Assembly: GCA_016281475.1 (NCBI GenBank)
Contig: JAEEIS010000130.1
Coordinates: 1 to 6,500, forward strand
Origin: Bacteroidales bacterium
GTDB taxonomy: Bacteria; Bacteroidota; Bacteroidia; Bacteroidales; P3
Reading direction: 5' to 3'
Length of the DNA: 6,500 nt
Shown here in pieces: positions 1 through 6,205 of the stretch. The position numbers and the translations under genes are program-made. Under the pieces are notes generated by a model that worked only from the letters and a program-made list of their open reading frames with translations, was not told where the DNA came from and searched no databases. Every line of letters starts with the position of its first letter. Positions within the stretch are counted from its first letter, which is position 1.

Positions 1-11
1 ACCTATTTCAC

Positions 12-64
12 TAGGGGGCTCTGCCCCCTAAAACCCCCGCGGCGCAAGGCGCCGGCCGTTTTTT
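12..64 (+). terminator. Probable intrinsic terminator of an upstream gene (two GC-rich hairpins plus T-run)
   Basis: Two perfect hairpins lie in tandem. The first has an 8-bp stem, TAGGGGGC at 12-19 pairing with GCCCCCTA at 23-30, around a TCT loop. The second has a 6-bp stem, CGGCGC at 40-45 pairing with GCGCCG at 49-54, around an AAG loop. Six Ts follow at 59-64. A GC-rich stem followed by a U-run is the classic form of a rho-independent terminator. The T-run is on the 3' side in + orientation, so it would end a + strand gene located before the window and insulate the operon that starts downstream. The C/G-rich block (14-58) is far more GC-rich than the sequence after it and could also be a copy of a dispersed intergenic repeat, which one window cannot settle. 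Confidence 0.65.
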
Positions 65-96
65 CGGCGTTTTTTTTTTTTTTCTGGCGCTTTTTT
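59..96. repeat. Triple T-tract segment with a 14-T homopolymer
   Basis: Three T-runs alternate with short GGCG-like blocks: T6 at 59-64, T14 at 70-83 and T6 at 91-96, separated by CGGCG (65-69) and CTGGCGC (84-90). It reads as a degenerate tandem of a GGCG-plus-Ts unit. A 14-base homopolymer is long enough to be prone to slipped-strand length changes. It lies between the upstream terminator and the weak promoter-like element at 99-106, so length changes could alter promoter spacing or terminator strength. That effect is inference. The length could also be miscounted in sequencing. Confidence 0.6.
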
Positions 97-106
97 CGTA
101 AATTTA
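76..106 (+). promoter_or_regulatory. Weak Bacteroidota-type promoter candidate for the operon
   Basis: The Bacteroidota primary sigma factor prefers a -7 element TAnnTTTG and a -33 element TTTG. TAAATTTA at 99-106 matches five of the six specified -7 positions, and the expected -33 site about 20 nt upstream falls in the T14 tract, matching three of four positions. The -7 element is part of a perfect 10-bp palindrome, GTAAATTTAC at 98-107, which might instead be a protein-binding site. No exact TAnnTTTG was found in the leader, so this is only the best local candidate. It would imply a start near 112-116 and a leader of roughly 245 nt before the first gene. Confidence 0.22.
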
Positions 107-224
107 CAGCGTTTTATTGTACTCTGGTAAGACTTTGGTTTTGCACAGGTGTATGATAAAAACTGACCTGGGTGAGGCGACTGGTTATCAGCGCCATAGC
201 TCGTTTGATGCCGCATGCCGTGGC

Positions 225-266
225 GACCGGGGGAGAAATGATTGGGGTCAGCATTTGCCGGTTTTT
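225..266 (+). terminator. Candidate leader attenuator hairpin with T-run
   Basis: GACCGG at 225-230 can pair with CCGGTT at 258-263 (six pairs, the outermost a G-U). Above it, AAATG at 236-240 pairs perfectly with CATTT at 252-256 around an 11-nt loop, leaving an asymmetric internal loop (231-235 opposite 257). The 3' arm runs into Ts at 262-266. This resembles a weak intrinsic terminator or pause site, the sort of element a UpxY antiterminator would overcome. The stem is interrupted, so it may be a pause signal or chance pairing. Confidence 0.3.
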
Positions 267-274
267 AATTGGAC

Positions 275-313
275 TTTCTGGACGCCTGAATCAATATGTA
301 AGGGGTCCAGGGG
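275..313 (+). promoter_or_regulatory. Leader RNA hairpin upstream of upxY
   Basis: CTGGAC at 278-283 pairs perfectly with GTCCAG at 305-310. After a single G-G mismatch, CCT at 285-287 pairs with AGG at 301-303, closing a 13-nt loop (288-300). Three outer U-G pairs (275-277 with 311-313) could lengthen the stem. No T-run follows, so it is unlikely to be a terminator by itself. It lies about 47 nt before the upxY start and could be a recognition or pause hairpin for the antiterminator, or could control translation of upxY. The role is inferred. Confidence 0.4.
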
Positions 314-359
314 CTGAAAATAATGGCCGGGAGTGGGAGTTATAACCTCAAATTCAAAA

Positions 360-905
360 ATGCACAATTGGTACGCGCTTAAGGTTTTCTATAATCGCAC
401 AGCCAAATTGGCTCAGGTGTTCGAGGCTGCGGGGTATGAGACTTATGTTCCGAAAATGATTGAGGAGAGTGTCAAGGATGGCAGTATACGGTATACTGGC
501 AAGCCGTTCATATCTTCACTGATGTTTGTAAATTGCCCCGAATCGTTCCTCTTGAGCGCCAAGAAAGCACATGATACAGACTTCCTTTATTACTGCGACC
601 TGGCCACCAGGAAACCGGGAATAATACCTGTGGCTGAGTTTATCAATTTCCGTACTGCCATGCAGAGTAACGACCCCGAGACGATGTACCTTGGAAGTGA
701 CACGGAATGGTTCAAGGATGGTCAGCGTGTAAGGGTAATAGAAGGGATTCACAAAGGAAGGGAGGGCTGGATTCGCCGTATCAAGGGACAAAAGCGGTTT
801 ATCGTATGTGTAGAGGGAGTTTCTGCAGTCGCCTTTCAAGCCATTCCACCGGCTTTTTTACAGGTGCTTGAGCCATCAAAGCGTAGCACCGGGACAAAAA
901 AATGA
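360..905 (+). CDS. upxY: UpxY-family transcription antiterminator (NusG paralogue)
   Basis: A 181-residue cytoplasmic NusG/RfaH-type regulator that binds elongating RNA polymerase and promotes read-through of its own long polysaccharide operon. An NGN domain spans about 1-100, opening HNWYALKVFYNRTAK with the family's Trp-Tyr-Ala near the start, and a KOW domain follows at about 118-150 with the signature DGQRVRVIEGIHKGREG. The middle block around DTDFLYYCDLATRKPGIIP matches the pattern of Bacteroides UpxY proteins better than housekeeping NusG. Length is normal for UpxY (about 170-190). ATG at 360 is chosen because it sits just before the conserved Trp; an upstream GTG at 333 would add nine unconserved residues. 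There is no Shine-Dalgarno sequence, as expected in this phylum. It is first in the operon, as usual for upxY, but no upxZ follows; an OmpA-like gene sits there instead. Confidence 0.92.
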   Translation: MHNWYALKVFYNRTAKLAQVFEAAGYETYVPKMIEESVKDGSIRYTGKPFISSLMFVNCPESFLLSAKKAHDTDFLYYCDLATRKPGIIPVAEFINFRTAMQSNDPETMYLGSDTEWFKDGQRVRVIEGIHKGREGWIRRIKGQKRFIVCVEGVSAVAFQAIPPAFLQVLEPSKRSTGTKK

Positions 906-931
906 TATTTTTTTATCAATCACACATAATC

Positions 932-2248
932 ATGAAACAAAAATTATTCTTTGCATTGTTTATTTGCATGCTTTTGCCTGCATCTCTTTTCGCCCAGGTT
1001 GTGGCAGAAGAGGATGATACGACAAAAACCATAGTGGAAGAAACAGAAGCCGACGGCGGCAAGATTGTGACCACTACTTCATTTGAGAAGCAGTACGTGT
1101 TTGCCGACGGGCTGTGGCAAAACTGGGAATTTTTGGCAGGTGTCGGTACGCACGCCTATTTGGGCGATAACGACTGGAAGGTAAGAGACCTGGTAGAGAT
1201 GATAACATTACCGGTATTTGACCTGGGTGTAACTAAGTGGGTGTCTCCCAAATTCGGTATAGGAGTTTCCGCTTCTACAGGCCGGTTCAAAGGTCTTTAC
1301 CAGTCATCTTACAGTATGTGGGGTGAAAACGCCATACTTGCCAATTTTATGACCGACACCCCCTATAACGACGCGGATCCAAAATACGATTATCAGGAAT
1401 TGCGCCGCCAGTGGGGTTGGTTCACCAACGTTTACGGCCTGGTTCATTTGGATGTGTTGAATATCATCCATGGGTATAAGCCCGACCGGCCTTATACGCT
1501 GGATGCATATTTTGGCGGTGGCTTGATGATGGGAAGGGACGAACATGGATTCCTTCCCAGTGCGTCTGCAAACTTTGGCCTCATCAACAAGTTCCGGCTT
1601 ACTGACGGACTGAGCCTTTTCGCCAGTGTGCGGGGAGCTCTGGTGGCCGATGATTTTGACGGAGAATTGTATATCGAAGAACCTTCGAAGTGGCATTGGG
1701 ATTACAATATTAAGATGGACGGAAATGTCGGTGTTACCGTTGGTCTGACTATGAATCTGGGCAAGGTAAAGGAGAAATGGATTCCGGCATCCAGGTCAAG
1801 CAAGTATGTTAAAGATCCTTCAATAGACCTCGATGCAGATTTTGCAACTGACAACGACCCTTCAAAGGAGCGTATTGTTGAAACAGTTGAGGTAATTAAA
1901 ACCAACATACCGACTGTCTGGTTCCATATCAATTTCATTATTGACAGGTGGGATCTCCTGAGCAGGGAAATGGTCAACCTCCATGCAATATCAGACCTTA
2001 TCAAGAGCACACCGGATGTCAAATACCTGATATGCGGTTATGCCGACAAGCAGACGGCGACTCCGGCACATAATATGATGCTGTCCGAGAATCGTACCAA
2101 GGCTGTATACGATGCACTGGTTAATGTATTCGGCGTAAATCCCGACCAACTTATTAGGGATTACAAGGGCGGTGTGGACTATATGTTCTACAACGAGAAA
2201 GAGTTGAGCCGTTGCGTGATGATCACCTCCGTCAGACCAGAAGAATAA
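932..2248 (+). CDS. OmpA-like outer-membrane protein
   Basis: A 438-residue secreted protein. A signal peptide with a KQK basic start and hydrophobic core covers about 1-21, with likely cleavage after Leu-Phe-Ala. An acidic linker precedes a Gly/aromatic-rich beta-barrel-like region (about 45-285). An OmpA-type peptidoglycan-binding domain follows at about 324-438: it has GYADKQ with Asp372 and LSENRTKAV with Arg388, the pair that binds diaminopimelate in OmpA proteins, and a final SRCVMITSV strand that keeps the usual Arg. It probably links outer membrane and cell wall. ATG 932 is chosen because it directly precedes the signal peptide; ATG 902 overlaps the upxY stop but would put ten residues ahead of it. 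An AT-rich patch before it (896-914) includes TATTTTTT at 906-913, close to a -7 element, so a private promoter is possible. The gene ends 2 nt before the acetyltransferase. Its place in a glycan operon is unusual; a role in polysaccharide export or anchoring is speculative. Confidence 0.9.
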   Translation: MKQKLFFALFICMLLPASLFAQVVAEEDDTTKTIVEETEADGGKIVTTTSFEKQYVFADGLWQNWEFLAGVGTHAYLGDNDWKVRDLVEMITLPVFDLGVTKWVSPKFGIGVSASTGRFKGLYQSSYSMWGENAILANFMTDTPYNDADPKYDYQELRRQWGWFTNVYGLVHLDVLNIIHGYKPDRPYTLDAYFGGGLMMGRDEHGFLPSASANFGLINKFRLTDGLSLFASVRGALVADDFDGELYIEEPSKWHWDYNIKMDGNVGVTVGLTMNLGKVKEKWIPASRSSKYVKDPSIDLDADFATDNDPSKERIVETVEVIKTNIPTVWFHINFIIDRWDLLSREMVNLHAISDLIKSTPDVKYLICGYADKQTATPAHNMMLSENRTKAVYDALVNVFGVNPDQLIRDYKGGVDYMFYNEKELSRCVMITSVRPEE

Positions 2249-2250
2249 CG

Positions 2251-2820
2251 GTGTCAGATTATTATCTTCACGAAAGCAGTTATGTAGACGACGGTGCCGT
2301 GATTGGCGCCGGGACCAAGATATGGCATTTCTGCCACGTGCAGTCCGGAGCCGTAATCGGCTGCAACTGTTCCCTGGGGCAGAATGTCAATATCGGGCCC
2401 GGGGTAAAGGTTGGCAACGGCGTCCGTATCCAGAACAATGTCTCGGTATACGAGGGCGTAGAGCTTGAAGACAATGTGTTTTGCGGTCCCTCCTGCGTAT
2501 TTACAAACGTCAATACTCCCCGTGCGCATTTTCCTGCCCATGGGGAGTATTCCCGTACTTTGGTAAAGGAAGGCGCTTCTATCGGGGCCAACGCCACAGT
2601 GGTCTGCGGACATACAATCGGCCGCAGCGCTTTAATTGCCGCCGGGGCGGTGGTGACAAGCGACGTGGCGGACTATGCACTGATGGCGGGTGTTCCCGCC
2701 CGCCGTATCGGGTGGGTATGCGAGTGCGGCCGCAAACTGGATGCATCTCTTGTATGCACCTGCGGCCGTCACTACCGTATGGATGGAGATAAATTGATAA
2801 AGGCGAATGGAGTTTCGTGA
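2251..2820 (+). CDS. wbpD: WbpD/WlbB-like UDP-sugar 3-N-acetyltransferase
   Basis: A 189-residue left-handed beta-helix (hexapeptide-repeat) acetyltransferase, expected to transfer acetyl from acetyl-CoA to the 3-amino group of UDP-2-acetamido-3-amino-2,3-dideoxy-glucuronate in the cytoplasm. Hexapeptide turns run from about residue 11 (VDDGAVIGAG) to about 150. The blocks IWHFCHV (24-30), SLGQNVNIG (41-49), IQNNVSVYEG (60-69) and FCGPSCVFTNV (77-87) follow the WbpD/WlbB pattern, as does the YALMAGVPARRIGW exit (142-155). A short tail carries two Cys-x-Cys-Gly pairs (Cys157/159 and Cys169/171), a probable zinc site. GTG at 2251, 2 nt after the previous stop, is chosen because the protein then aligns with the WbpD amino terminus; the frame could open at TTG 2212, inside the previous gene. 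The end overlaps the aminotransferase by 14 nt, implying coupled translation. A related 3- or 4-amino-sugar acetyltransferase remains possible. Confidence 0.85.
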   Translation: MSDYYLHESSYVDDGAVIGAGTKIWHFCHVQSGAVIGCNCSLGQNVNIGPGVKVGNGVRIQNNVSVYEGVELEDNVFCGPSCVFTNVNTPRAHFPAHGEYSRTLVKEGASIGANATVVCGHTIGRSALIAAGAVVTSDVADYALMAGVPARRIGWVCECGRKLDASLVCTCGRHYRMDGDKLIKANGVS

Positions 2821-3937
2821 TTTGAAACGGCAATACGCCGCTGTCCAGAAGGAGATGGATATGGCTGTCCGTGATGCAATTGCGGACGGTGTGTTCATTA
2901 TGGGCCAGCGGGTTGCAGAGCTGGAAACGCGGCTTGCGGCGTATGTCGGCGCAAAGCATTGCATCACGTGCGCCAGCGGGACGGATGCCCTTACGCTTGC
3001 CCTCAAGGCAATGTCAATAGGCGCGGGCGATGCTGTATTCGTGCCCGATTTTACCTTCTTCGCAACTGCAGAGGCGGTGGCGCTGGAGGGCGCAACTCCC
3101 ATTTTTGTCGATGTCCGGGAAGATACATTCAATATCGATGTACAGAGCCTGGAAACAGCTGTAGCAAGGGTAAAGAAAGAGGGCTGTCTGAAGCCGAAGG
3201 CCATAATTGCCGTAGATCTTTTCGGGCAGCCGGCAGATTATGACGCCATCCGCGAAGTGGCCCGGCGCTATGACCTTAAAATCATAGAAGACGGTGCCCA
3301 GGGATTCGGCGGGCGCATCGGCAACAGGCGCGCCTGCAGTTTTGGAGATATCGCCACGACATCTTTCTTCCCGGCAAAGCCGCTTGGCTGCTACGGAGAC
3401 GGTGGCGCCGTGTTTACCGACAATGACGAATGGGCCGCCGTAATGGTTTCCCTGCGGGTGCACGGCAAGGGTTCCAACAAATACGACAATGTGCGTATAG
3501 GTCTCAATTCAAGGCTTGATACACTTCAGGCCGCCGTGCTCAAAGTCAAAATGGACGCCTTCGAAAAGTGGGAGTTACAGGCTGTCCAGGATGCAGCTGC
3601 CAGCTACACCAAACACCTGGAAGGGGTGGTGGCAACCCCCGTCGTTCCGGAAGGATACTATTCGTCCTGGGCGCAATACACCATCCGGCTTTCGGACCAG
3701 TCGGAGCGGGATGCAGTAAAGTCGGCGCTAAGTTCAAAAGGAATTCCGACCGGCGTGTATTACCCCAGGCCATTGCATCTGCAGCCGGCGTTCAGCCATC
3801 TGCCTCAGAATGACCCTTGCCCGGTTGCAACGCGCGTTTGTACGCAGGTTCTGTCGCTTCCTATGCACCCGTATTTGACTTCCAGCGAAATTAACGAAGT
3901 TTGCGGAACTATTTGCGACAGTTTGATTAAAGAATGA
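2807..3937 (+). CDS. wbpE: WbpE-like PLP-dependent sugar 3-aminotransferase (DegT/DnrJ/EryC1 family)
   Basis: A 376-residue fold-type I aminotransferase of normal family length. It most resembles WbpE, which uses glutamate to convert the 3-keto group of UDP-2-acetamido-3-keto-glucuronate to an amine. It begins with the typical MEFRDLKRQY, has the cofactor loop CASGTDAL (55-62), the substrate-side TFFATAEAV (83-91), IIEDGAQGFGG (159-169) with Asp162 as the pyridine-binding acid, and SFFPAKPLGCYGDGG (186-200) with Lys191 as the Schiff-base lysine. Later blocks GLNSRLDTLQAAVL and LSLPMHPYL are also characteristic. It starts inside the acetyltransferase gene and overlaps the next start through ATGA, so it is translationally coupled on both sides. 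WbpD next to WbpE is the known pairing and strengthens both calls. Specificity for a uronate rather than a 3-keto-6-deoxyhexose is inferred, because the WbpA and WbpB dehydrogenases are not in this window. Confidence 0.86.
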   Translation: MEFRDLKRQYAAVQKEMDMAVRDAIADGVFIMGQRVAELETRLAAYVGAKHCITCASGTDALTLALKAMSIGAGDAVFVPDFTFFATAEAVALEGATPIFVDVREDTFNIDVQSLETAVARVKKEGCLKPKAIIAVDLFGQPADYDAIREVARRYDLKIIEDGAQGFGGRIGNRRACSFGDIATTSFFPAKPLGCYGDGGAVFTDNDEWAAVMVSLRVHGKGSNKYDNVRIGLNSRLDTLQAAVLKVKMDAFEKWELQAVQDAAASYTKHLEGVVATPVVPEGYYSSWAQYTIRLSDQSERDAVKSALSSKGIPTGVYYPRPLHLQPAFSHLPQNDPCPVATRVCTQVLSLPMHPYLTSSEINEVCGTICDSLIKE

Positions 3938-5115
3938 AATATTTCTTTAAGAAACGCCCCTGGGTCTCGATGCGACCCGAAAAAGAGGCTCCGCTTGGCA
4001 ATTACGCCGAGAGGGTGGAGACTCACAGGGCCGCTTTTGTAAAAGCTCTTGAAGATTTCCCCGAATTGCGGTATTTGCTAAGGGAACCCACCGGCGAAAC
4101 TACTGCAGAGCTTAACGATTGGCTGTACGAGCATCGGGACACACTTTCTCCCGACACTGCCATAGTGGAAGGGACAGACCCGGAGACGGCTACAGGCTTG
4201 AGCGATAAAAATGCCCGCCTTGTTATTTGCACAGTCGACCTGTCCCACATCAGGCATCTGAACACGATGCTCAACCGTATAAACGAAACCTTGTGCGACA
4301 ACGGCATATTGTTTTGCTACTCGCGAACATCTGGATACCAAAGATCTTTGATACTCAAAAATTATCCGGGCCTCTGGGGTCGTTTCTTGTGCAGTCTCCA
4401 TTTCCTTTGGCACAGGGCAATGGCGCGACTCAAGACTACCCGATGGCTCTACATGTGGGTAACAAAAGGCAAGAACCGGTCGTTTCCTCGCGTGGAAATT
4501 CTGGGCAGGATGTACAGGGCAGGATTCAGTGTCTTGTACGAGCGCTTTTTCGACGGAAAGTTCGTTCTTGTGGTGCAGAAATCCAAAGCCCCAATCTGGG
4601 ACGACGACCCTACCAACGGCCTGTTGGCAAAACTCCCGCGCGTGGGCTATAATGGGAATAAGATAGGTGTATACAAGGTACGCACAATGTATCCATATTC
4701 CGAATACCTTCAGCAATATATGTACGAAGTGCATGGCCTGGCAGAAGGCGGAAAATTCAAAAATGACTTTCGTGTAAATCAAATAGGGCGGCGTATCCGT
4801 GGCACCTGGATAGATGAGCTGCCAATGATTATCAATCTGCTCAAGGGTCAGTTGAAACTGGTGGGAGTGCGCCCGCTCAGCAAGCAATACCTCTCGCTGT
4901 ACACTCCCGAAATGCAGCAGTTGCACATTGGCGTGAAGCCGGGCCTGCTGCCCCCGTTCTATTATGAGAAGCAAACTCCGCAAACAATAGAGGAGGTTCA
5001 GGCCTCCGAGCGGAAATATATAGAGGCTTGGCACAAACACCCGTTTGCTACAGACTGGCACTATTTCTGGGGCATTATGGGTAACATTCTGTTCAAGCAC
5101 AAACGTTCTAAATAG
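3934..5115 (+). CDS. Atypical bacterial sugar transferase with methyltransferase-like N-terminal region
   Basis: A 393-residue protein in two parts. The C-terminal half (about 233-393) matches the core of polyprenyl-phosphate phosphoglycosyl transferases (WcaJ/PglC family), which move a sugar phosphate from UDP-sugar to undecaprenyl phosphate at the inner membrane. It shows [18 protein letters not shown] (235-252), then [20 protein letters not shown] (290-309) with the Asp294-Glu295 catalytic pair, VGVRPLS (310-316) and VKPGLLPPF (334-342). The usual N-terminal membrane hairpin with its Lys-Arg-x-x-Asp start and the SPGPVFF block are missing. Instead, residues about 94-218 look like the second half of a class I methyltransferase ([17 protein letters not shown], a final [19 protein letters not shown]), but no glycine-rich SAM motif is visible. 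The aromatic, basic stretch 147-177 might sit at the membrane surface. Residues 1-90 are unrecognised. ATG at 3934 overlaps the previous stop by 4 nt; gmd begins 1 nt after the stop. The sugar handled is unknown. Confidence 0.8.
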   Translation: MKYFFKKRPWVSMRPEKEAPLGNYAERVETHRAAFVKALEDFPELRYLLREPTGETTAELNDWLYEHRDTLSPDTAIVEGTDPETATGLSDKNARLVICTVDLSHIRHLNTMLNRINETLCDNGILFCYSRTSGYQRSLILKNYPGLWGRFLCSLHFLWHRAMARLKTTRWLYMWVTKGKNRSFPRVEILGRMYRAGFSVLYERFFDGKFVLVVQKSKAPIWDDDPTNGLLAKLPRVGYNGNKIGVYKVRTMYPYSEYLQQYMYEVHGLAEGGKFKNDFRVNQIGRRIRGTWIDELPMIINLLKGQLKLVGVRPLSKQYLSLYTPEMQQLHIGVKPGLLPPFYYEKQTPQTIEEVQASERKYIEAWHKHPFATDWHYFWGIMGNILFKHKRSK

Positions 5116-5116
5116 C

Positions 5117-6205
5117 ATGAAAAAAGCACTCATCACGGGCATCACCGGCCAGGATGGCAGCTATCTGTCCGAATTGCTCCTGGAAAAAGGTTATGAAGTC
5201 CATGGCATTATCCGGCGCAGCAGTGTGGAACACCGCGAGCGCATTGCCCATCTGGAGGGTCACCCCAACTTTCATTTGCATTACGGAGATATGGGTGATT
5301 CCCTCGGCCTGGTTCAGGCAATCAGTGCCATAAAGCCGGACGAGATATACAATCTTGCCGCGCAGAGTCATGTGCAGGTAAGTTTTGATTCACCGGAATA
5401 CACTGCAAATGTCGATGCTACCGGTGTGCTGCGTATTCTGGAAGCCGTCCGCATCTGCGGCCTGGAAAAATCCTGCCGGATATATCAGGCCAGCACTTCG
5501 GAGCTTTACGGCAGGGTAAGGGCCGTGCCTCAGGACGAGAAGACCCCCTTCCACCCGTACAGCCCGTATGCAGTGGCCAAGCTCTACGGCTATTGGATTG
5601 TTAAAGAATACCGGGATGCGTACGGTATGTTCTGCTGCAACGGCATCCTTTTCAACCACGAGAGCGAGCGTCGCGGCGAAACTTTCGTGACCCGCAAGAT
5701 AACCCTGGCCGCCGCACGCATAGCGCAGGGCAAGCAGGACAAGCTCTCTCTGGGCAATCTGTCCAGTCTTCGCGACTGGGGTTATGCAAAGGATTATGTA
5801 GAGAGTATGTGGCTTATGCTCCAGCAGGACAAGCCGGATGACTATGTGATTGCCACGGGCGAGCAGCACAGCGTACGTGAGTTCTGTCAGCTGGCTTTCA
5901 AGGAGGTCGGCATCAACCTTATTTTCCAGGGTGAAGGCGTCGACGAAAAGGGCATAGATTCCGCAACCGGCCGCGTGCTGGTAGATGTCAATCCCGATTT
6001 TTACCGGCCTACGGATGTGGTAAACCTGCTTGGAGACCCAGCAAAGGCCAAAGCCAAACTGGGGTGGAACCCGGGCAAGACCCCTTTCGCCGAACTGGTG
6101 CGTATGATGGTGCAGGCCGATATGCGAAAGGTGGCTGCCGATGGCGTCGCGGCCAGCGTTAAATTGAATCTGGAGGAATATCTGGAACACGGTATTATCA
6201 AATAA
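5117..6205 (+). CDS. gmd: GDP-mannose 4,6-dehydratase
   Basis: A 362-residue short-chain dehydrogenase/reductase of the extended type that converts GDP-D-mannose to GDP-4-keto-6-deoxy-D-mannose, the first step to GDP-L-fucose. The nucleotide-binding motif GITGQDG lies at 8-14, followed by IIRRSS (31-36) typical of NADP(H)-using GMDs. The active site is complete: Thr127 in QASTSELYG, Glu129, and Tyr151-x-x-x-Lys155 in [10 protein letters not shown]. Family blocks [45 protein letters not shown] and [10 protein letters not shown] are all present. One small deviation is Glu184 where NHESPRRG normally has Pro. ATG 5117 is chosen because it immediately precedes the Rossmann strand; a TTG at 5045 would only add residues encoded within the preceding gene. 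The stop shares a base with the fcl start (TAATG). Confidence 0.97.
   Translation: MKKALITGITGQDGSYLSELLLEKGYEVHGIIRRSSVEHRERIAHLEGHPNFHLHYGDMGDSLGLVQAISAIKPDEIYNLAAQSHVQVSFDSPEYTANVDATGVLRILEAVRICGLEKSCRIYQASTSELYGRVRAVPQDEKTPFHPYSPYAVAKLYGYWIVKEYRDAYGMFCCNGILFNHESERRGETFVTRKITLAAARIAQGKQDKLSLGNLSSLRDWGYAKDYVESMWLMLQQDKPDDYVIATGEQHSVREFCQLAFKEVGINLIFQGEGVDEKGIDSATGRVLVDVNPDFYRPTDVVNLLGDPAKAKAKLGWNPGKTPFAELVRMMVQADMRKVAADGVAASVKLNLEEYLEHGIIK

Larger units (their letters stand above)
107..359 (+). promoter_or_regulatory. Untranslated leader of the UpxY-type operon
   Basis: About 250 nt precede the first gene and hold no convincing coding sequence; the short open frames here give compositionally odd peptides with no recognisable domain. 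In Bacteroides capsule operons, UpxY proteins act in the 5' untranslated leader to stop premature termination, so a leader of this kind is expected directly upstream of a upxY gene. Two hairpin candidates listed separately (225-266 and 275-313) sit in it. No long inverted repeats of the sort that flank invertible capsule promoters were seen within the window. The function is inferred from position and family knowledge. Confidence 0.45.

Noticed and set aside
145..170. CAGGT/ACCTG inverted repeat (146-150 and 166-170) as an operator
   Set aside because: Only five pairs with a 15-nt spacer and no extension; expected by chance at this length.
28..216. Open - frame of 62 codons over the T tracts
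   Set aside because: Its lysine/arginine run is just the complement of the T tracts and the hairpin block; no domain.
120..260. tRNA or other known structured RNA in the leader
   Set aside because: No cloverleaf-compatible arms, T-loop or anticodon arrangement was recognised.
117..317. Open + frame of 66 codons in the leader
   Set aside because: No recognisable domain, odd composition, lies in a structured leader and spans both hairpin candidates; no support for translation.
333..359. GTG start nine codons upstream for the antiterminator
   Set aside because: The added residues are unlike UpxY/NusG amino termini; ATG 360 directly precedes the conserved WYAL block.
84..359. Invertible capsule promoter
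   Set aside because: No pair of long inverted repeats flanking a promoter was found; the pairs seen are 5-9 bp hairpin arms. A distant partner outside the window cannot be excluded.
2212..2250. TTG start for the acetyltransferase inside the OmpA-like gene
   Set aside because: It would overlap the upstream gene by 37 nt and add residues absent from WbpD-type proteins; GTG 2251 fits the family start.
2632..3204. - frame of 190 codons across the acetyltransferase-aminotransferase junction
   Set aside because: Alanine/serine-rich shadow of two well-supported + genes.
4078..5145. Long - frame of 355 codons opposite the sugar transferase
   Set aside because: Antisense shadow: the + frame has clear conserved sugar-transferase motifs, while the - translation has no recognisable domain and is rich in Cys/His in no pattern.
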